DNA of 61,241 nucleotides from JABDCI01 sp964475835 (GCA_964475835.1 CAYYYL010000014.1:1-61241), one strand, 5' to 3'. Counted from the stretch's first letter, positions 1-9,133 are shown. The notes: generated by a model from the sequence alone, not told the origin. A program made the numbers and translations.

Positions 1-72
1 TGGTCGGGATTTGTCACAAGATTGCAACACGGCTGTTGCTTGGTCGTCATATATTGGAAGCAGGATGGTCTC

Positions 73-774
73 ATGCCCGATCTCATATTGATTGTTGAGG
101 ACGAACCGGATGTTTCCGACCTGCTCGCGTTCACCTTTAAGGGGGCGGGTTTTCAAGTGACGTGCGCGCGGGAGGGGAAGGATGCGTTGAATCAGGTGAA
201 GCAGAAGATCCCTTCGCTTATTATTCTGGATCTGATGCTTCCCGGCATGGACGGCACGGATATCTGCCGTTCATTGAAGAGGGATTCCCGGTTTGCCGCC
301 ATTCCGATCATCATGCTGACAGCCCGTGCGGAGGAGACGGATCGTATCGTCGGGCTGGAACTGGGAGCGGATGACTACATCACCAAACCCTTCAGTCCCC
401 GCGAGGTGGTGTTGCGGGTAAAATCGATTCTCCGCCGGGCGCAGGCTCCTGTTTCCACGGGAGAAATGGTTCTGCATGCGGGGGATTTGATGATCGATAT
501 GGGGCGGCACGTGGTCACGATCAAAGGGAAGTCGGTGGACTTGACGGCTACGGAGTTCAAATTGATTTCACTCCTGGTCGAGCGCCGGGGGCGGGTTCAG
601 ACACGCGACAGATTACTCAGTGATGTGTGGAACTACGATGCTTCCATCGACACGAGGACCGTGGATACGCACATGCGGCGTCTTCGGGAGAAAGTGGGTT
701 CGCGGGTCGCGCGGCAGATTGAAACGGTCCGGGGAGTAGGGTACCGTTTTGCCGAAGCGGAGTCTGGAGATTGA
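73..774 (+). CDS. PhoB/OmpR-family response regulator
   Basis: This is a two-domain transcriptional regulator of 233 residues. Residues 1-120 form a receiver domain with acidic residues at 10-11 (VEDE), the phosphoacceptor Asp53 in LIILDLMLPGMDG and the conserved Lys105 in TKPFSP. Residues 140-228 are an OmpR-type winged helix, recognisable from TATEFKLISLLVERRGRVQTRDRLL and the C-terminal RTVDTHMRRLREK and RGVGYRF segments. I chose the ATG at 73 because the receiver begins there; an in-frame ATG at 22 would add 17 residues with no homologous look. A sensor kinase follows after 21 bases, so the two form a cognate pair. The closest family by eye is PhoB, but no pst or phoU genes are nearby, so the stimulus is not established. 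Confidence 0.93.
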   Translation: MPDLILIVEDEPDVSDLLAFTFKGAGFQVTCAREGKDALNQVKQKIPSLIILDLMLPGMDGTDICRSLKRDSRFAAIPIIMLTARAEETDRIVGLELGADDYITKPFSPREVVLRVKSILRRAQAPVSTGEMVLHAGDLMIDMGRHVVTIKGKSVDLTATEFKLISLLVERRGRVQTRDRLLSDVWNYDASIDTRTVDTHMRRLREKVGSRVARQIETVRGVGYRFAEAESGD

Positions 775-795
775 TCCAGGGAATCCGCCATCCCC

Positions 796-2073
796 ATGGC
801 CGCGCTCATCATTTTTCTACTCGCTGTCGGCATCGTCATCGGGTTGCTGGTGAAGATTCGCCGCGTGCTCGAAACCGTCTATCGACAGATCGCTCACCGT
901 CGTGAAGCGCTTGGTCTTTCCCGGCTGACAAACGAGGTTTCGATTTGGGCGGAGCCCGGGCGGCTCTGGGTTCAGATCGCCGAAATTCAGGAGGCAGAAA
1001 AACAGGCTGCGCTGCGGGCCAGCAACACTCAGTTTGTCCTCACAGCCTTGCTCGAAGGAATGCTCGAAGGGGTGCTGGTGGTGGATGCTCATGGTAAAAT
1101 CCGCGCCGCCAACGAGCCTTTACGCCGGATGTTCGGTGTGACTTCGGAGATTCTCGGACGATCGCTGCCCGAGGCATTTCGCAACAAGGATCTTTTCGAT
1201 ATTTTTCAGCGCGCCCTGGAGGAGGGACAGGTGCTGCATCACACCATGGAGATCTCCAGCCCCGCGCAATGCATGGTCGAAGTGAACGCCTCAGTTGTGC
1301 GCGATCCCCAGCGAAAGGCGAATGGAACGGTCATTGTGCTTCACGATCAGACGCGCTTGCGGCATCTGGAAACGACGCGAAAACAATTTGTCGCCAATGT
1401 ATCCCATGAGATCCGGACGCCTCTGACGATGGTGAAAGGGTATCTGGAGGCCCTCGACGAAAATCCCGACATGGATAACGCACAACGACGCCAGGTTGTC
1501 CGGGTCATGCAACGCAATGCGGAGAGAATCTCAAATCTCATCAGCGATTTGTTGGTGCTTTCCAAGCTCGAAGGTTCTGATCAACGGGAGACGATGGAAT
1601 CGGTGGATGTCCATGGGTTGCTCGCCGAGGTTAACGAGGAGTTTCAGTCTGTCTGTCGGAAAAAGGATATCGAATTGAACATGCCGGAACGGAGGCCAAA
1701 CCGTATGGTTCGTGGAAATCCCGTTCGGTTGCGTCAGGTGATGGACAACCTTCTCGACAATGCGGTTCGATATTCACCGCCCCATACCTCCATCACCGTG
1801 CGCGCCGAACTGGTCGATGCTTGGTTGCAGATTTCGGTCTCGGATCAGGGATGTGGAATTTCGGAGTCCGATCTGCCCCACGTGTTCGAGCGGTTTTATC
1901 GTGCGGAAAAGTCACGCGCTCGAGACGCCTCCGCCTTGGAGACCCATTCCGGAACGGGCTTGGGCCTCAGTATTGTGCAGCAAATCGTGCAACAGCACGG
2001 CGGCAGGGTGTGGGTTCGAAGCGAACTCGGAAAGGGCGCGACGTTCACGTTCACGATTCCCTTGGGGGGATGA
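796..2073 (+). CDS. PhoR-type sensor histidine kinase
   Basis: This is the membrane sensor kinase expected to phosphorylate the regulator just upstream (425 residues). One transmembrane segment lies at about residues 2-19, followed by a coiled linker and a PAS-like domain at about 80-185 (LEGMLEGVLVVDAHGKI). The HisKA dimerisation helix carries the phosphoacceptor His204 in NVSHEIRTPL. The HATPase_c domain follows with an N box (DNLLDNAVRYS), G1 (DQGCGIS), F box (FERFYR) and G2 (GTGLGLSIV). Only one membrane helix and no periplasmic sensor domain are seen, as in short PhoR proteins, so sensing may be intracellular or through a partner. The gene ends five bases before the convergent nicO-type gene. 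Confidence 0.93.
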   Translation: MAALIIFLLAVGIVIGLLVKIRRVLETVYRQIAHRREALGLSRLTNEVSIWAEPGRLWVQIAEIQEAEKQAALRASNTQFVLTALLEGMLEGVLVVDAHGKIRAANEPLRRMFGVTSEILGRSLPEAFRNKDLFDIFQRALEEGQVLHHTMEISSPAQCMVEVNASVVRDPQRKANGTVIVLHDQTRLRHLETTRKQFVANVSHEIRTPLTMVKGYLEALDENPDMDNAQRRQVVRVMQRNAERISNLISDLLVLSKLEGSDQRETMESVDVHGLLAEVNEEFQSVCRKKDIELNMPERRPNRMVRGNPVRLRQVMDNLLDNAVRYSPPHTSITVRAELVDAWLQISVSDQGCGISESDLPHVFERFYRAEKSRARDASALETHSGTGLGLSIVQQIVQQHGGRVWVRSELGKGATFTFTIPLGG

Positions 2074-2078
2074 AGTTT

Positions 2079-2783
2079 CTACGCCCGGTGGAAGAATAAA
2101 AGATAGAGTCCCATCCCGAAAATCAGCATGGAACTGACGACGGGAAGATAGCGTGACCAGCGTTGTGCCTGCGTCCAGTAGAGATCCATCAGCTTTGCGG
2201 CTTGTTGCATCGTCACACAGAGAATAAGCACCACCATGCCGAGTCCGAGACTAAAGACCGTGACCATCGATAAGCCAAGCGCCGGACTGTGAGTTGTCCA
2301 CGCCATCGCCAGAACCGCAAGCCCGCTCATGCAGGGGATGGCGCCACTGCAAAATCCTATCAGGAACACCTCCCGCAGGGAAGAGGGGGATCGATGATGG
2401 TGGTGAAAGTCATGGTGATGAAAAAAATGTCCCTGGCACCCGTGCTCATCACGATCCTCGTTCGCATGGAAATGCGCCTTACGCTCATTCCAGAACATCC
2501 ACAGGCCGATTCCGATCATCAACACCGCGCCCGCCCTTTCCCCCCAAACTTCGACCGTTTCCTGTGAAAATAGTGGACCAAGAAGAAAACCCATTCCTCC
2601 GAGAACGAAAATGGTGAGGGTATGAGCCAGGGTGACCACAAGCGCGAACACCACAGCCTCCAATAAGGTGCGGCGGCGGTTCAAAAAATAGGATGCCAGT
2701 ACCGCCTTGGCATGACTGGGCTCCAGACTGTGAAGCAGCCCAAGTACAAATGCGGAGGTCAGGGTCAAAGAGACGGCAGGCAT
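2079..2783 (-). CDS. NicO/RcnA-type nickel-cobalt transporter
   Basis: This polytopic inner-membrane protein (234 residues) belongs by motif to the NicO/RcnA/UreH superfamily of nickel and cobalt transporters. The first helix contains HSLEPSHAKA (18-27), matching the family's H-x-x-E-P-x-H-A metal motif. A cytosolic loop at about 104-130 is very His rich (HFHANEDRDEHGCQGHFFHH onward), typical of metal-binding loops. GFCSGAIPCMSG corresponds to the family's G-x-x-P-C-P motif. I start at the ATG at 2783 because that places the metal motif in the first helix; 20 more residues upstream are open but look non-coding. Direction of transport (uptake or efflux) cannot be decided. Two overlapping short palindromes sit just upstream and may be an operator. 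Confidence 0.8.
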   Translation of the reverse strand: MPAVSLTLTSAFVLGLLHSLEPSHAKAVLASYFLNRRRTLLEAVVFALVVTLAHTLTIFVLGGMGFLLGPLFSQETVEVWGERAGAVLMIGIGLWMFWNERKAHFHANEDRDEHGCQGHFFHHHDFHHHHRSPSSLREVFLIGFCSGAIPCMSGLAVLAMAWTTHSPALGLSMVTVFSLGLGMVVLILCVTMQQAAKLMDLYWTQAQRWSRYLPVVSSMLIFGMGLYLLFFHRA

Positions 2784-2797
2784 GAAATAGAATGATG

Positions 2798-2818
2798 TTG
2801 CTAAAGCAAATAATTTGC
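2798..2818. promoter_or_regulatory. overlapping short palindromes upstream of the nickel/cobalt transporter
   Basis: The AT-rich leader of the transporter gene holds TTGCTAAAGCAA (2798-2809) and GCAAATAATTTGC (2806-2818), which share four bases. They lie 15-35 bases before the chosen start. Symmetric AT-rich sites like the second resemble operators of Fur-family metalloregulators, and the gene downstream handles metal, so a metal-responsive operator is plausible. This is inference from symmetry and position only. Confidence 0.3.
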
Positions 2819-2936
2819 AATAACAATCGGTTGCCCTGTTCATTCACTTTAAATTGAATGGCCTGGGATTTAGCCTGCTTTTCCATTTGTCACTTCAGGG
2901 GCGGTGTGGGCTATCATTCCTCCCGTGCGAAGTTTG

Positions 2937-3779
2937 ATGGGGATATTTCTAGTTTTGTTGGCTTGCGTCCAACTCCAAGGGGAGGAGTTGTCGACCAAGC
3001 GTGTAGTGGAAGTCTATCCTCTGGCCCTTGCGGATTTTGATGCCTCGGTGGAGGTGGCAAGGGCCATTGTGTCCTCGGATGGAAAGCTGGTGCCGGATCG
3101 TGGGGGGAACCGGTTGATCATGTTTGACTATCCGGAGAAACATGAGGAGTTGCGCAAGGCCCTCCTGTCGGTCCGAGGCCCGCAATACAATATTCGGATT
3201 GAGGTGACGTTCGACCATCGGGGAGTTGTTCGTTCGGATTCGATGGGAGTGCAGGGAGGGTTCCGAGTGGGTGGGGTGGAGGTGAAATCGGGGGATGCTC
3301 CCCGGACACCGACTCGTGTGGAAATCAATGAACTGGAGGCGACCCGGGCCTCCCTCGTTCGGCAGGAGCTTGTCGTCATGAGTGGGGCCCGCGCGTCGTT
3401 GCGGATTGGAACGGACATTCCCTACATGGACTGGTTCTGGGCTTACGGGTTGAATGCAGGCCTTTGGAGTGGGGAGACACGCTGGCGGGAACTAGGAACG
3501 TCGCTTTTAGTGGAGCCCAGTGTGGTGGGACAGCGCATCCGGTTGAAGTTGATTCCCGAATTCACCTATCTCCTTGAAGGAAGAAGTCAGACCACGGTGG
3601 TGGAAAAATTGGCGACGGAGTTGTGGGTTCAGAACGGAGAGGAGATGGATCTTGGGGGAATGCCTGTTTCAGACCAGGAATTTTATTCGCGTTTCCTCGT
3701 CGGTTATAATCATCTGGGTGAAAAACACACCCTTCACATCAAAGTGAAGCCCACCATAGAACCCCTCAGTATGCCGTAA
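2937..3779 (+). CDS. short exported secretin-like protein
   Basis: A signal peptide is evident at the start (MGIFLVLLACVQLQG). Residues about 20-75 resemble a secretin N1-type ring-building domain: a V-x-V-Y-P-L strand, an amphipathic helix, then the NRLIMFDYPEKHEELRKAL element. The C-terminal part (GTSLLVEPSVVGQRIRLKLI, then LWVQNGEEMDLGG) resembles the start of the secretin domain with its N-G-E-x-x-x-L-G-G element. The protein is only 280 residues, less than half of a normal secretin, and no full beta-barrel or second N domain is visible. ATG 2937 is chosen since the signal peptide begins there; an in-frame GTG at 2925 is possible. It could be a secretin accessory subunit or a relic. It sits 12 bases before the next gene, which may share its transcript. 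Confidence 0.5.
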   Translation: MGIFLVLLACVQLQGEELSTKRVVEVYPLALADFDASVEVARAIVSSDGKLVPDRGGNRLIMFDYPEKHEELRKALLSVRGPQYNIRIEVTFDHRGVVRSDSMGVQGGFRVGGVEVKSGDAPRTPTRVEINELEATRASLVRQELVVMSGARASLRIGTDIPYMDWFWAYGLNAGLWSGETRWRELGTSLLVEPSVVGQRIRLKLIPEFTYLLEGRSQTTVVEKLATELWVQNGEEMDLGGMPVSDQEFYSRFLVGYNHLGEKHTLHIKVKPTIEPLSMP

Positions 3780-3791
3780 GGTGGATTTCAG

Positions 3792-5357
3792 ATGAAATCG
3801 GATTTCAAATGCTGGCCCTGTAAATTTGAGTGGTTCGTTTTGGTCTTTTGGACGGGCTGCCTTTATTATCCATCCTTGTTCCAAATCGCCCGCTCGGACC
3901 AGCTGGCATATTTGATGGAAACGGCGGGGATCAAGGACTGGTCGGCACTGGCATGGGATCTTTACGATTTCAATCGACAGCGAGTTTTTGCCAAGGGGGA
4001 CGAATTGCTTTTCCGTCCCTTCTTTTATTTCATTCTTGGTACGGAAAGATGGCTGTTTGGATACCATTTTATGTTGTGGCAGCTTGCAGGAGTCGTTCTG
4101 CACACGGTTGTTCTTATTTGGTTGCTTCGTTTGCTCCGCCTTTTCGGTTTGAATCGAGGCGGATTGTTGCTCGTGCTTTTCTTTTCCTCTCTTCCCCTGT
4201 GCATGAATATGGTGATTTGGAATCACCTGCATGGGTATCTCGTTTTTGTATGGATGTTGTTGATTGCCCTATTTGAGCTGTACTGCGTCACCGAAAAGGG
4301 GAGATTGGACCTCCGCTCCTTCATCCTGCTTCTAACATCCCTTTCTCTGGCAACCTTCAGTTACGACACCGGTTGCATCTTCACGGTGTTATTCGCCGTT
4401 TATCTGGGAACCCGGAGGGGGGTGGTATGTCCATTTGGTTCCCGGGTGAGGGCTGCCATGCTTTTATCGATACCATCCTTTGCCTACGTGGCCCTCAGTG
4501 TCCTCGATTTCTTTTTCCGTAAATCGAACGCACCCGAAGCAAACATCATCACTTCGGAATTCCATCTTTTCAGCACGCTGAAATCCATGGTTATCATGGG
4601 ATTTTGGTGGTTTTACAGCGGTATCGAATCGGCACGTCTTGTGTTTTTTGCACGTCCTGGAGGTCAATTTCGAATTTCCCCCACGACTCCGTTGTTTCCA
4701 CCCTGGAATTCATGGGACAGTCTTTCGATTTTTGTCACACTGATGTTTGTGGGGCTGGTCGTCTCCTACTTTCTGATTTTTCGAAAAACCATTTCGATGG
4801 CCTATTTGAAGCGACAAATCCCCATGCTTAGTCTCATTCTGGGAATGCTGCTGATTTATACACTTGTCATCGCAGTTGGGCGGATCAATGCCAGGGGGCT
4901 TGAAAATAATTTAAAGTACAACAACTATTACAGCTATCCCTTTTGGATTTTTACCGTGGTGTTCATTGGATTGTCGATCCATGCGAAACGCCTGCGACAG
5001 GTGAGCCCTGCGCTCCGAAAGATCGCGATTTTGATTTTACTCGGTGGAACGTTGTTCAATGGGGTCGTGCTATGGAAAATCAACGCTGGTGTTGCGAGTC
5101 AGGATGCTCCCTCCATCCAACTTGTCCAAACGGTGGATGCTTTCCTGTCCGAACATTCCGGAGGGGAGGTTTCCTTTGAAATAGCCCCTTCTATTCCCGG
5201 GAACCCGAACATTTTTCCCAACGTATCAGGACCTGAATTCGGGGACTATACGCTGCTGGCCGTCCTCTATCCCCACCACGTCAAAAAAGAGGGCGGTAAA
5301 TTTTACTTCGATGGCCGGGAATGGACGGAGAAGCGCCGGGAATCCCCCTCCCAATAA
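3792..5357 (+). CDS. polytopic membrane protein, possible GT-C-type glycosyltransferase
   Basis: The product is 521 residues with roughly ten hydrophobic segments separated by short polar loops. The first large loop (SDQLAYLMETAGIKDW to ELLFRPFFYFILGTERWLFG) has the acidic and aromatic look of the first periplasmic loop of lipid-linked-sugar-dependent GT-C glycosyltransferases, and the C-terminal 80 residues form a soluble domain. No catalytic motif can be assigned with certainty, so the family call is tentative; it may equally be an uncharacterised membrane protein. It closely follows the secretin-like gene. A symmetric AGGGGCCCCT (5371-5380) followed by an A-rich run lies in the 40-base gap to the convergent asd gene and may serve as a weak terminator. 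Confidence 0.5.
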   Translation: MKSDFKCWPCKFEWFVLVFWTGCLYYPSLFQIARSDQLAYLMETAGIKDWSALAWDLYDFNRQRVFAKGDELLFRPFFYFILGTERWLFGYHFMLWQLAGVVLHTVVLIWLLRLLRLFGLNRGGLLLVLFFSSLPLCMNMVIWNHLHGYLVFVWMLLIALFELYCVTEKGRLDLRSFILLLTSLSLATFSYDTGCIFTVLFAVYLGTRRGVVCPFGSRVRAAMLLSIPSFAYVALSVLDFFFRKSNAPEANIITSEFHLFSTLKSMVIMGFWWFYSGIESARLVFFARPGGQFRISPTTPLFPPWNSWDSLSIFVTLMFVGLVVSYFLIFRKTISMAYLKRQIPMLSLILGMLLIYTLVIAVGRINARGLENNLKYNNYYSYPFWIFTVVFIGLSIHAKRLRQVSPALRKIAILILLGGTLFNGVVLWKINAGVASQDAPSIQLVQTVDAFLSEHSGGEVSFEIAPSIPGNPNIFPNVSGPEFGDYTLLAVLYPHHVKKEGGKFYFDGREWTEKRRESPSQ

Positions 5358-5397
5358 AACGATCCAGTTGAGGGGCCCCTAGGAAGGGAAAAAACGA

Positions 5398-6405
5398 TTA
5401 TTGCTTCCGTAGCCATTCTGCGATTTGCACGGCGTTGAGCGCGGCCCCCTTAAGCAGCTGATCGCCGCTGACAAACATCGCGAGTGCGTTCGGATGGGAG
5501 GGATCCTCCCGGAGCCGTCCCACAAACACATCGTACTCTCCACTGGATTCGATCGGCATCGGAAAATAATTTTTCTCGCGGTCATCCACAAGACGCACTC
5601 CCGGGGCTTTGGCAAGAATCCCACGGGCCTCATCCACGGAAAGTTTTTTCTCGGTTTCAATGACGATGCTTTCCGAGTGGGCACGGAATACGGGAACACG
5701 GATGCATGTGGCACAAATCGCAAGGGAATCATCATGAAACATTTTGCGGGTTTCCTCGACGATCTTGTTCTCCTCCTCGTTGTAACCGTTGGCGGCAATC
5801 TTGGTGTTATGCGAGAACACGTTGAACGCGATCTGGTGGGGCAGTACTTCCTTTTTCACAGGCCGGCCTGCGAGGACGTCTTGCGCCTGGGTTTCGAGTT
5901 CAGCCATGGCCTTGGCGCCTGCGCCACTTGCGGCCTGATAAGTGGAGACGACGATCCTTCGAATCCGTGCCTTTTGGTGCAGTGGCCAGAGGGGGACGGC
6001 CATGATCGCGGCGGAACAGTTCGGGTTCGCAATGACGCCCTTGTGTTTTTTGAGATCATCCCCGTTTACTTCGGGCACCACCAAGGGCACATCGGCATCC
6101 ATGCGGAAGGCCGAGGAGTTGTCGACCACCACGGCGCCGGCTTTTACCGCATGCGGTGCGAACTCACGGGAACGCGTCGCACCCGCGCTGAAAATGGCAA
6201 TATCGACGCCTTTAAAGGAATCAGGGGTCACCAGGCGGACGGTGATGTCTTTGCCGAGAAATTTCATCGTTTTCCCGACGGAACGTTCGGAGGCAAGAAG
6301 GGAGAGTTCACCGACGGGAAAGCGGCGATTTTCCAGGGTCTTCAGCACTTCCACGCCAACGGCGCCGGTGGCTCCCAATACGGCAATATGTAGGGGCGAT
6401 TTCAT
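5398..6405 (-). CDS. asd: aspartate-semialdehyde dehydrogenase
   Basis: This enzyme reduces aspartyl-4-phosphate to aspartate-4-semialdehyde with NADPH, the branch point to lysine/diaminopimelate, threonine and methionine. It is 335 residues, the usual length. The N-terminal Rossmann motif GATGAVG is at 11-17; the catalytic cysteine is Cys130 in ANPNCSAA; a conserved His lies in CIRVPVFRAHSE. The substrate-binding segment FVSGDQLLKGAALNAVQIAEWL is intact at the C terminus. It appears monocistronic: the DUF4337 gene starts upstream on the same strand but is separated by about 130 bases that should carry the asd promoter. Confidence 0.96.
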   Translation of the reverse strand: MKSPLHIAVLGATGAVGVEVLKTLENRRFPVGELSLLASERSVGKTMKFLGKDITVRLVTPDSFKGVDIAIFSAGATRSREFAPHAVKAGAVVVDNSSAFRMDADVPLVVPEVNGDDLKKHKGVIANPNCSAAIMAVPLWPLHQKARIRRIVVSTYQAASGAGAKAMAELETQAQDVLAGRPVKKEVLPHQIAFNVFSHNTKIAANGYNEEENKIVEETRKMFHDDSLAICATCIRVPVFRAHSESIVIETEKKLSVDEARGILAKAPGVRLVDDREKNYFPMPIESSGEYDVFVGRLREDPSHPNALAMFVSGDQLLKGAALNAVQIAEWLRKQ

Positions 6406-6536
6406 GGGAAAACATCCATTTTCGACATCCCGGAGCCCAAGTCAAGAAGGCTGTAGGGATGCCCATCTTCCCTTTGAAGGGAAATTTCCGCTGCAGGGCT
6501 TGTAACGAGCACATAACGAGAGGTGCCTTGAACTGA

Positions 6537-7445
6537 TCAAACCGAAAAATAGACGTAGGCGGCGAAACTGATGGCGGCAACGCCGGCGGTTGCGGCAAGG
6601 GACCAGAGTAGATTGCGCTTTCGAGCGGCGATTGCAAAGGTGGCGATGATCACGGCGGCCTGGGCGATAAGCATGCCGAAGAAGAGGCGCTGACTTCGGA
6701 TGCGATGGCGCTCCGCGGAAAGATTGCTTCGCCGAACTTGAAGTTCATAAAGGTTGGCGACGTTTCGGTTGAGGTAGGCCTCGGCGTCGTAACGCGAGGC
6801 AGTAAACCGTAATCGGGCAGCGGTGAAATCGCGATTCAGGGTGCGATTTGCCGGGGTGCCCGGGTGAGTCGAAAGCTGGTGCTCTAGGTCGCCCATGATT
6901 TGGTTGATGGGGGTCAAGGCGTTGTCAAAATCGCGCACCTGATTTCTGGCGGCAACGAGGCCGCGGTCAATGGGCTCGTCCCTCAATTTTGCAATAAGGG
7001 AGGCGATCTCATTTTCAGGCTTTGAGTTTTCAATGGCACTCAGGGCGGTCTGCACTTCGACATCGGGGGCATCCGTGGGGGACAATTGGGGGATGGTTCC
7101 ATCGCGCAGAGCGGTAAGGGCCACGGGGTTGAGGGGCCCGGGAAGAAGGGATTTCAATGCGTTTGGATCAAGGGGGTGGATCGGGGTGGTGTGCTGCAGA
7201 AGGTCGAGCGTGTTGATCTGCATCGCGCCCCGAAGCCGTTTTGCCTGAAAAAAACTCCACTGATCACCCGCCTTGGATTGCTGTTGCGCGGCGAGGGACC
7301 GATCGTACTGCGCGTGATTCATCTCGCTGGCGGAAAGCCCTGCAAGCATGGTGGCGACGAGGGTCATCACGACCGGGGTTGAATTCAGAATCTTCTCCCA
7401 CCGGGTTCCTGTGGTGTCGGGGGTCGGTTTCGTGCGCGCATTCAT
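6537..7445 (-). CDS. DUF4337-like membrane protein
   Basis: A 302-residue protein resembling the DUF4337 family: an N-terminal membrane segment around residues 25-42 (TPVVMTLVATMLAGLSASEM), the segment AQYDRSLAAQQQSKAGDQW that is typical of the family (AQ-S-K-A-x-D-x-W), and further hydrophobic helices at about 240-258, 265-280 and 285-300. The middle 150 residues are helical and largely polar. Function is unknown. It lies 92 bases downstream of the ClpX-like gene on the same strand and may be co-transcribed with it. Confidence 0.7.
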   Translation of the reverse strand: MNARTKPTPDTTGTRWEKILNSTPVVMTLVATMLAGLSASEMNHAQYDRSLAAQQQSKAGDQWSFFQAKRLRGAMQINTLDLLQHTTPIHPLDPNALKSLLPGPLNPVALTALRDGTIPQLSPTDAPDVEVQTALSAIENSKPENEIASLIAKLRDEPIDRGLVAARNQVRDFDNALTPINQIMGDLEHQLSTHPGTPANRTLNRDFTAARLRFTASRYDAEAYLNRNVANLYELQVRRSNLSAERHRIRSQRLFFGMLIAQAAVIIATFAIAARKRNLLWSLAATAGVAAISFAAYVYFSV

Positions 7446-7537
7446 GCAGTGCCACGCATTTTTGACAAGCCTCTGGGGTTGTCAACGACGGAGTATCGCA
7501 GAAGTCGCGCGGGAACTGACGGAGAAAAGTCCGTTGT

Positions 7538-9133
7538 TTAAAGGGCGCCTGGGTTGGGGGGAACCTCGTCCTTGCGATACGAACCGACGACCAGTTCACT
7601 GAGAAACTTGTCCGGATTGTCGAGGGCGCTAGGAGGGATGCTGAATTCAGTGAGGCCGGTGTTTTTTTTCGCGAGATTGAGGCCGAACTCGTAGTCCTTG
7701 AAAAGGGTGGTACAGATATCGCGCACATTCTTCTTTTCCCTGCGGGAGCGTTCAACGACGCCGTCCACCGTGGAAGGTTCGAGTTTGAGGGTGAGCCCGT
7801 GGCGTTGCGTGAAACGGGCGCAAAAGTCGCGAATGCCGTCCTCGAGCACACTTTTTTCCTGACGGGCTTCCGCTTCGAGAACATCCTTTAAGGCTTGTTC
7901 TGGATGGTGGATTGTCTCCTCAGTGATTTCAAAATGATGAATGCCTGAAGAGGGAAGATGAAATTTGAAGTCGCGGAAGATGCGTTCGCAGACGGTCATC
8001 AGTCCGCGTGCGCCGGTTTGTTCCGCTCCGGCGAGTTCGGCGATGGCGCGCAGGGCGCACTCCTTGAATTTCACATCGATGCCGAAGGCCCGGAAGCTGC
8101 GCACGTATTGCTTCACGATGGACCCTTCGCTGCTGCGCAAGATCTCAAAGAGATCGTCCCTGCTGAGGGGATCGCAGACCACGCGGACAGGAAGGCGTCC
8201 GACGAATTCGGGTTCGAAGCCGAATTTGACGAAGTCCTGGGTGGTCACGTGGCGAAAGAGTTCCGTTTGCGCGATTTCCTCGCGGGCGTCGCCCATGTGA
8301 AATCCGATGCGCGACTTTTTCAACCGGGTTTGAATGATCTCCTCCAGTCGATCAAAGGCACCGGAGACGATGAAAAGAATGTTCCTGGTGTTCAGTGTCT
8401 CGCGCTTGAGCTTGCCCTTGCGCTGGAACTCCATGGCTGCCTGGATTTGGGAAGGCAGATCGTTTGGGCTGCGCAGGGCGACCTCGGTCTCCTCCATCAA
8501 TTTGAGAAGGTTGGTCTGCACGCCGCGACCGCTGACGTCGCGTCCCGTGATGTTCGGGGGCGTCGCGATTTTGTCGATTTCGTCGATGTAGACGATGCCG
8601 TACTGGGCGAGTTTGACGTTTCCATCGGCCCGCTGGACGAGCTCGCGGATCAAGTCATCCACATCTCCGCCGACATAACCCGTTTCGCTGAATTTCGTGG
8701 CATCGGCTTTGACGAAAGGGACGCCGATCAACTGGGCGATCGTGCGGATGAGATAGGTTTTCCCGACGCCTGTTGGCCCGAGGAGGATGACGTTCTGTTT
8801 CGCGTAGTCGGCACGGGACTCGGCGTTTTTTTCCTCCTGCTCGGTGAGACGGATGTGGTTGTAGTGGTCGCATACAGCGATCGCCAGGGCTTTCTTCGCC
8901 TCACTCTGCCGGATGACAAACCGGTCGAGATGCTCCTTGATGTCCCGGGGTTTGAACTGGAAATCAAACTGCAGAGGAGTGTCTGGATCCGGGGGTGGGG
9001 CATTGTCGCCCGTGGCTGCGGCGTCGGCTTGGGACATGACGGTGGAAAAAACGACCTTGTCCCCGAACTGCTGCTTCATGAATTCGGCGAGCTTTTTTTG
9101 CAGTTCCTGCTGGGAGGGGGTGTCGGTGCTCAT
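7538..9133 (-). CDS. ClpX-like AAA+ ATPase with duplicated C-terminal domain
   Basis: This 531-residue protein is an AAA+ unfoldase-type ATPase of the ClpX/HslU clade. It has a Walker A motif (GPTGVGKT), the ETGYVGGDVDDLIRELV segment seen in ClpX/HslU, Walker B (IVYIDEIDK) and sensor/arginine elements (FEPEFVGRLPVRV). The zinc-binding domain of true ClpX is absent; residues 1-60 are unrelated. An IGF tripeptide occurs in KKSRIGFHMGD, where ClpX carries its ClpP-binding loop. After the normal small C-terminal domain (about 320-410) there is a second region (about 425-525) that seems a diverged copy of it: an F-x-x-x-G-(I/L) start, a central R-x-(L/I) helix, an FKDYEF/FRDFKF element and a terminal P-x-x-x-L. 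No clpP is nearby. It is probably not the housekeeping ClpX. Confidence 0.8.
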   Translation of the reverse strand: MSTDTPSQQELQKKLAEFMKQQFGDKVVFSTVMSQADAAATGDNAPPPDPDTPLQFDFQFKPRDIKEHLDRFVIRQSEAKKALAIAVCDHYNHIRLTEQEEKNAESRADYAKQNVILLGPTGVGKTYLIRTIAQLIGVPFVKADATKFSETGYVGGDVDDLIRELVQRADGNVKLAQYGIVYIDEIDKIATPPNITGRDVSGRGVQTNLLKLMEETEVALRSPNDLPSQIQAAMEFQRKGKLKRETLNTRNILFIVSGAFDRLEEIIQTRLKKSRIGFHMGDAREEIAQTELFRHVTTQDFVKFGFEPEFVGRLPVRVVCDPLSRDDLFEILRSSEGSIVKQYVRSFRAFGIDVKFKECALRAIAELAGAEQTGARGLMTVCERIFRDFKFHLPSSGIHHFEITEETIHHPEQALKDVLEAEARQEKSVLEDGIRDFCARFTQRHGLTLKLEPSTVDGVVERSRREKKNVRDICTTLFKDYEFGLNLAKKNTGLTEFSIPPSALDNPDKFLSELVVGSYRKDEVPPNPGAL

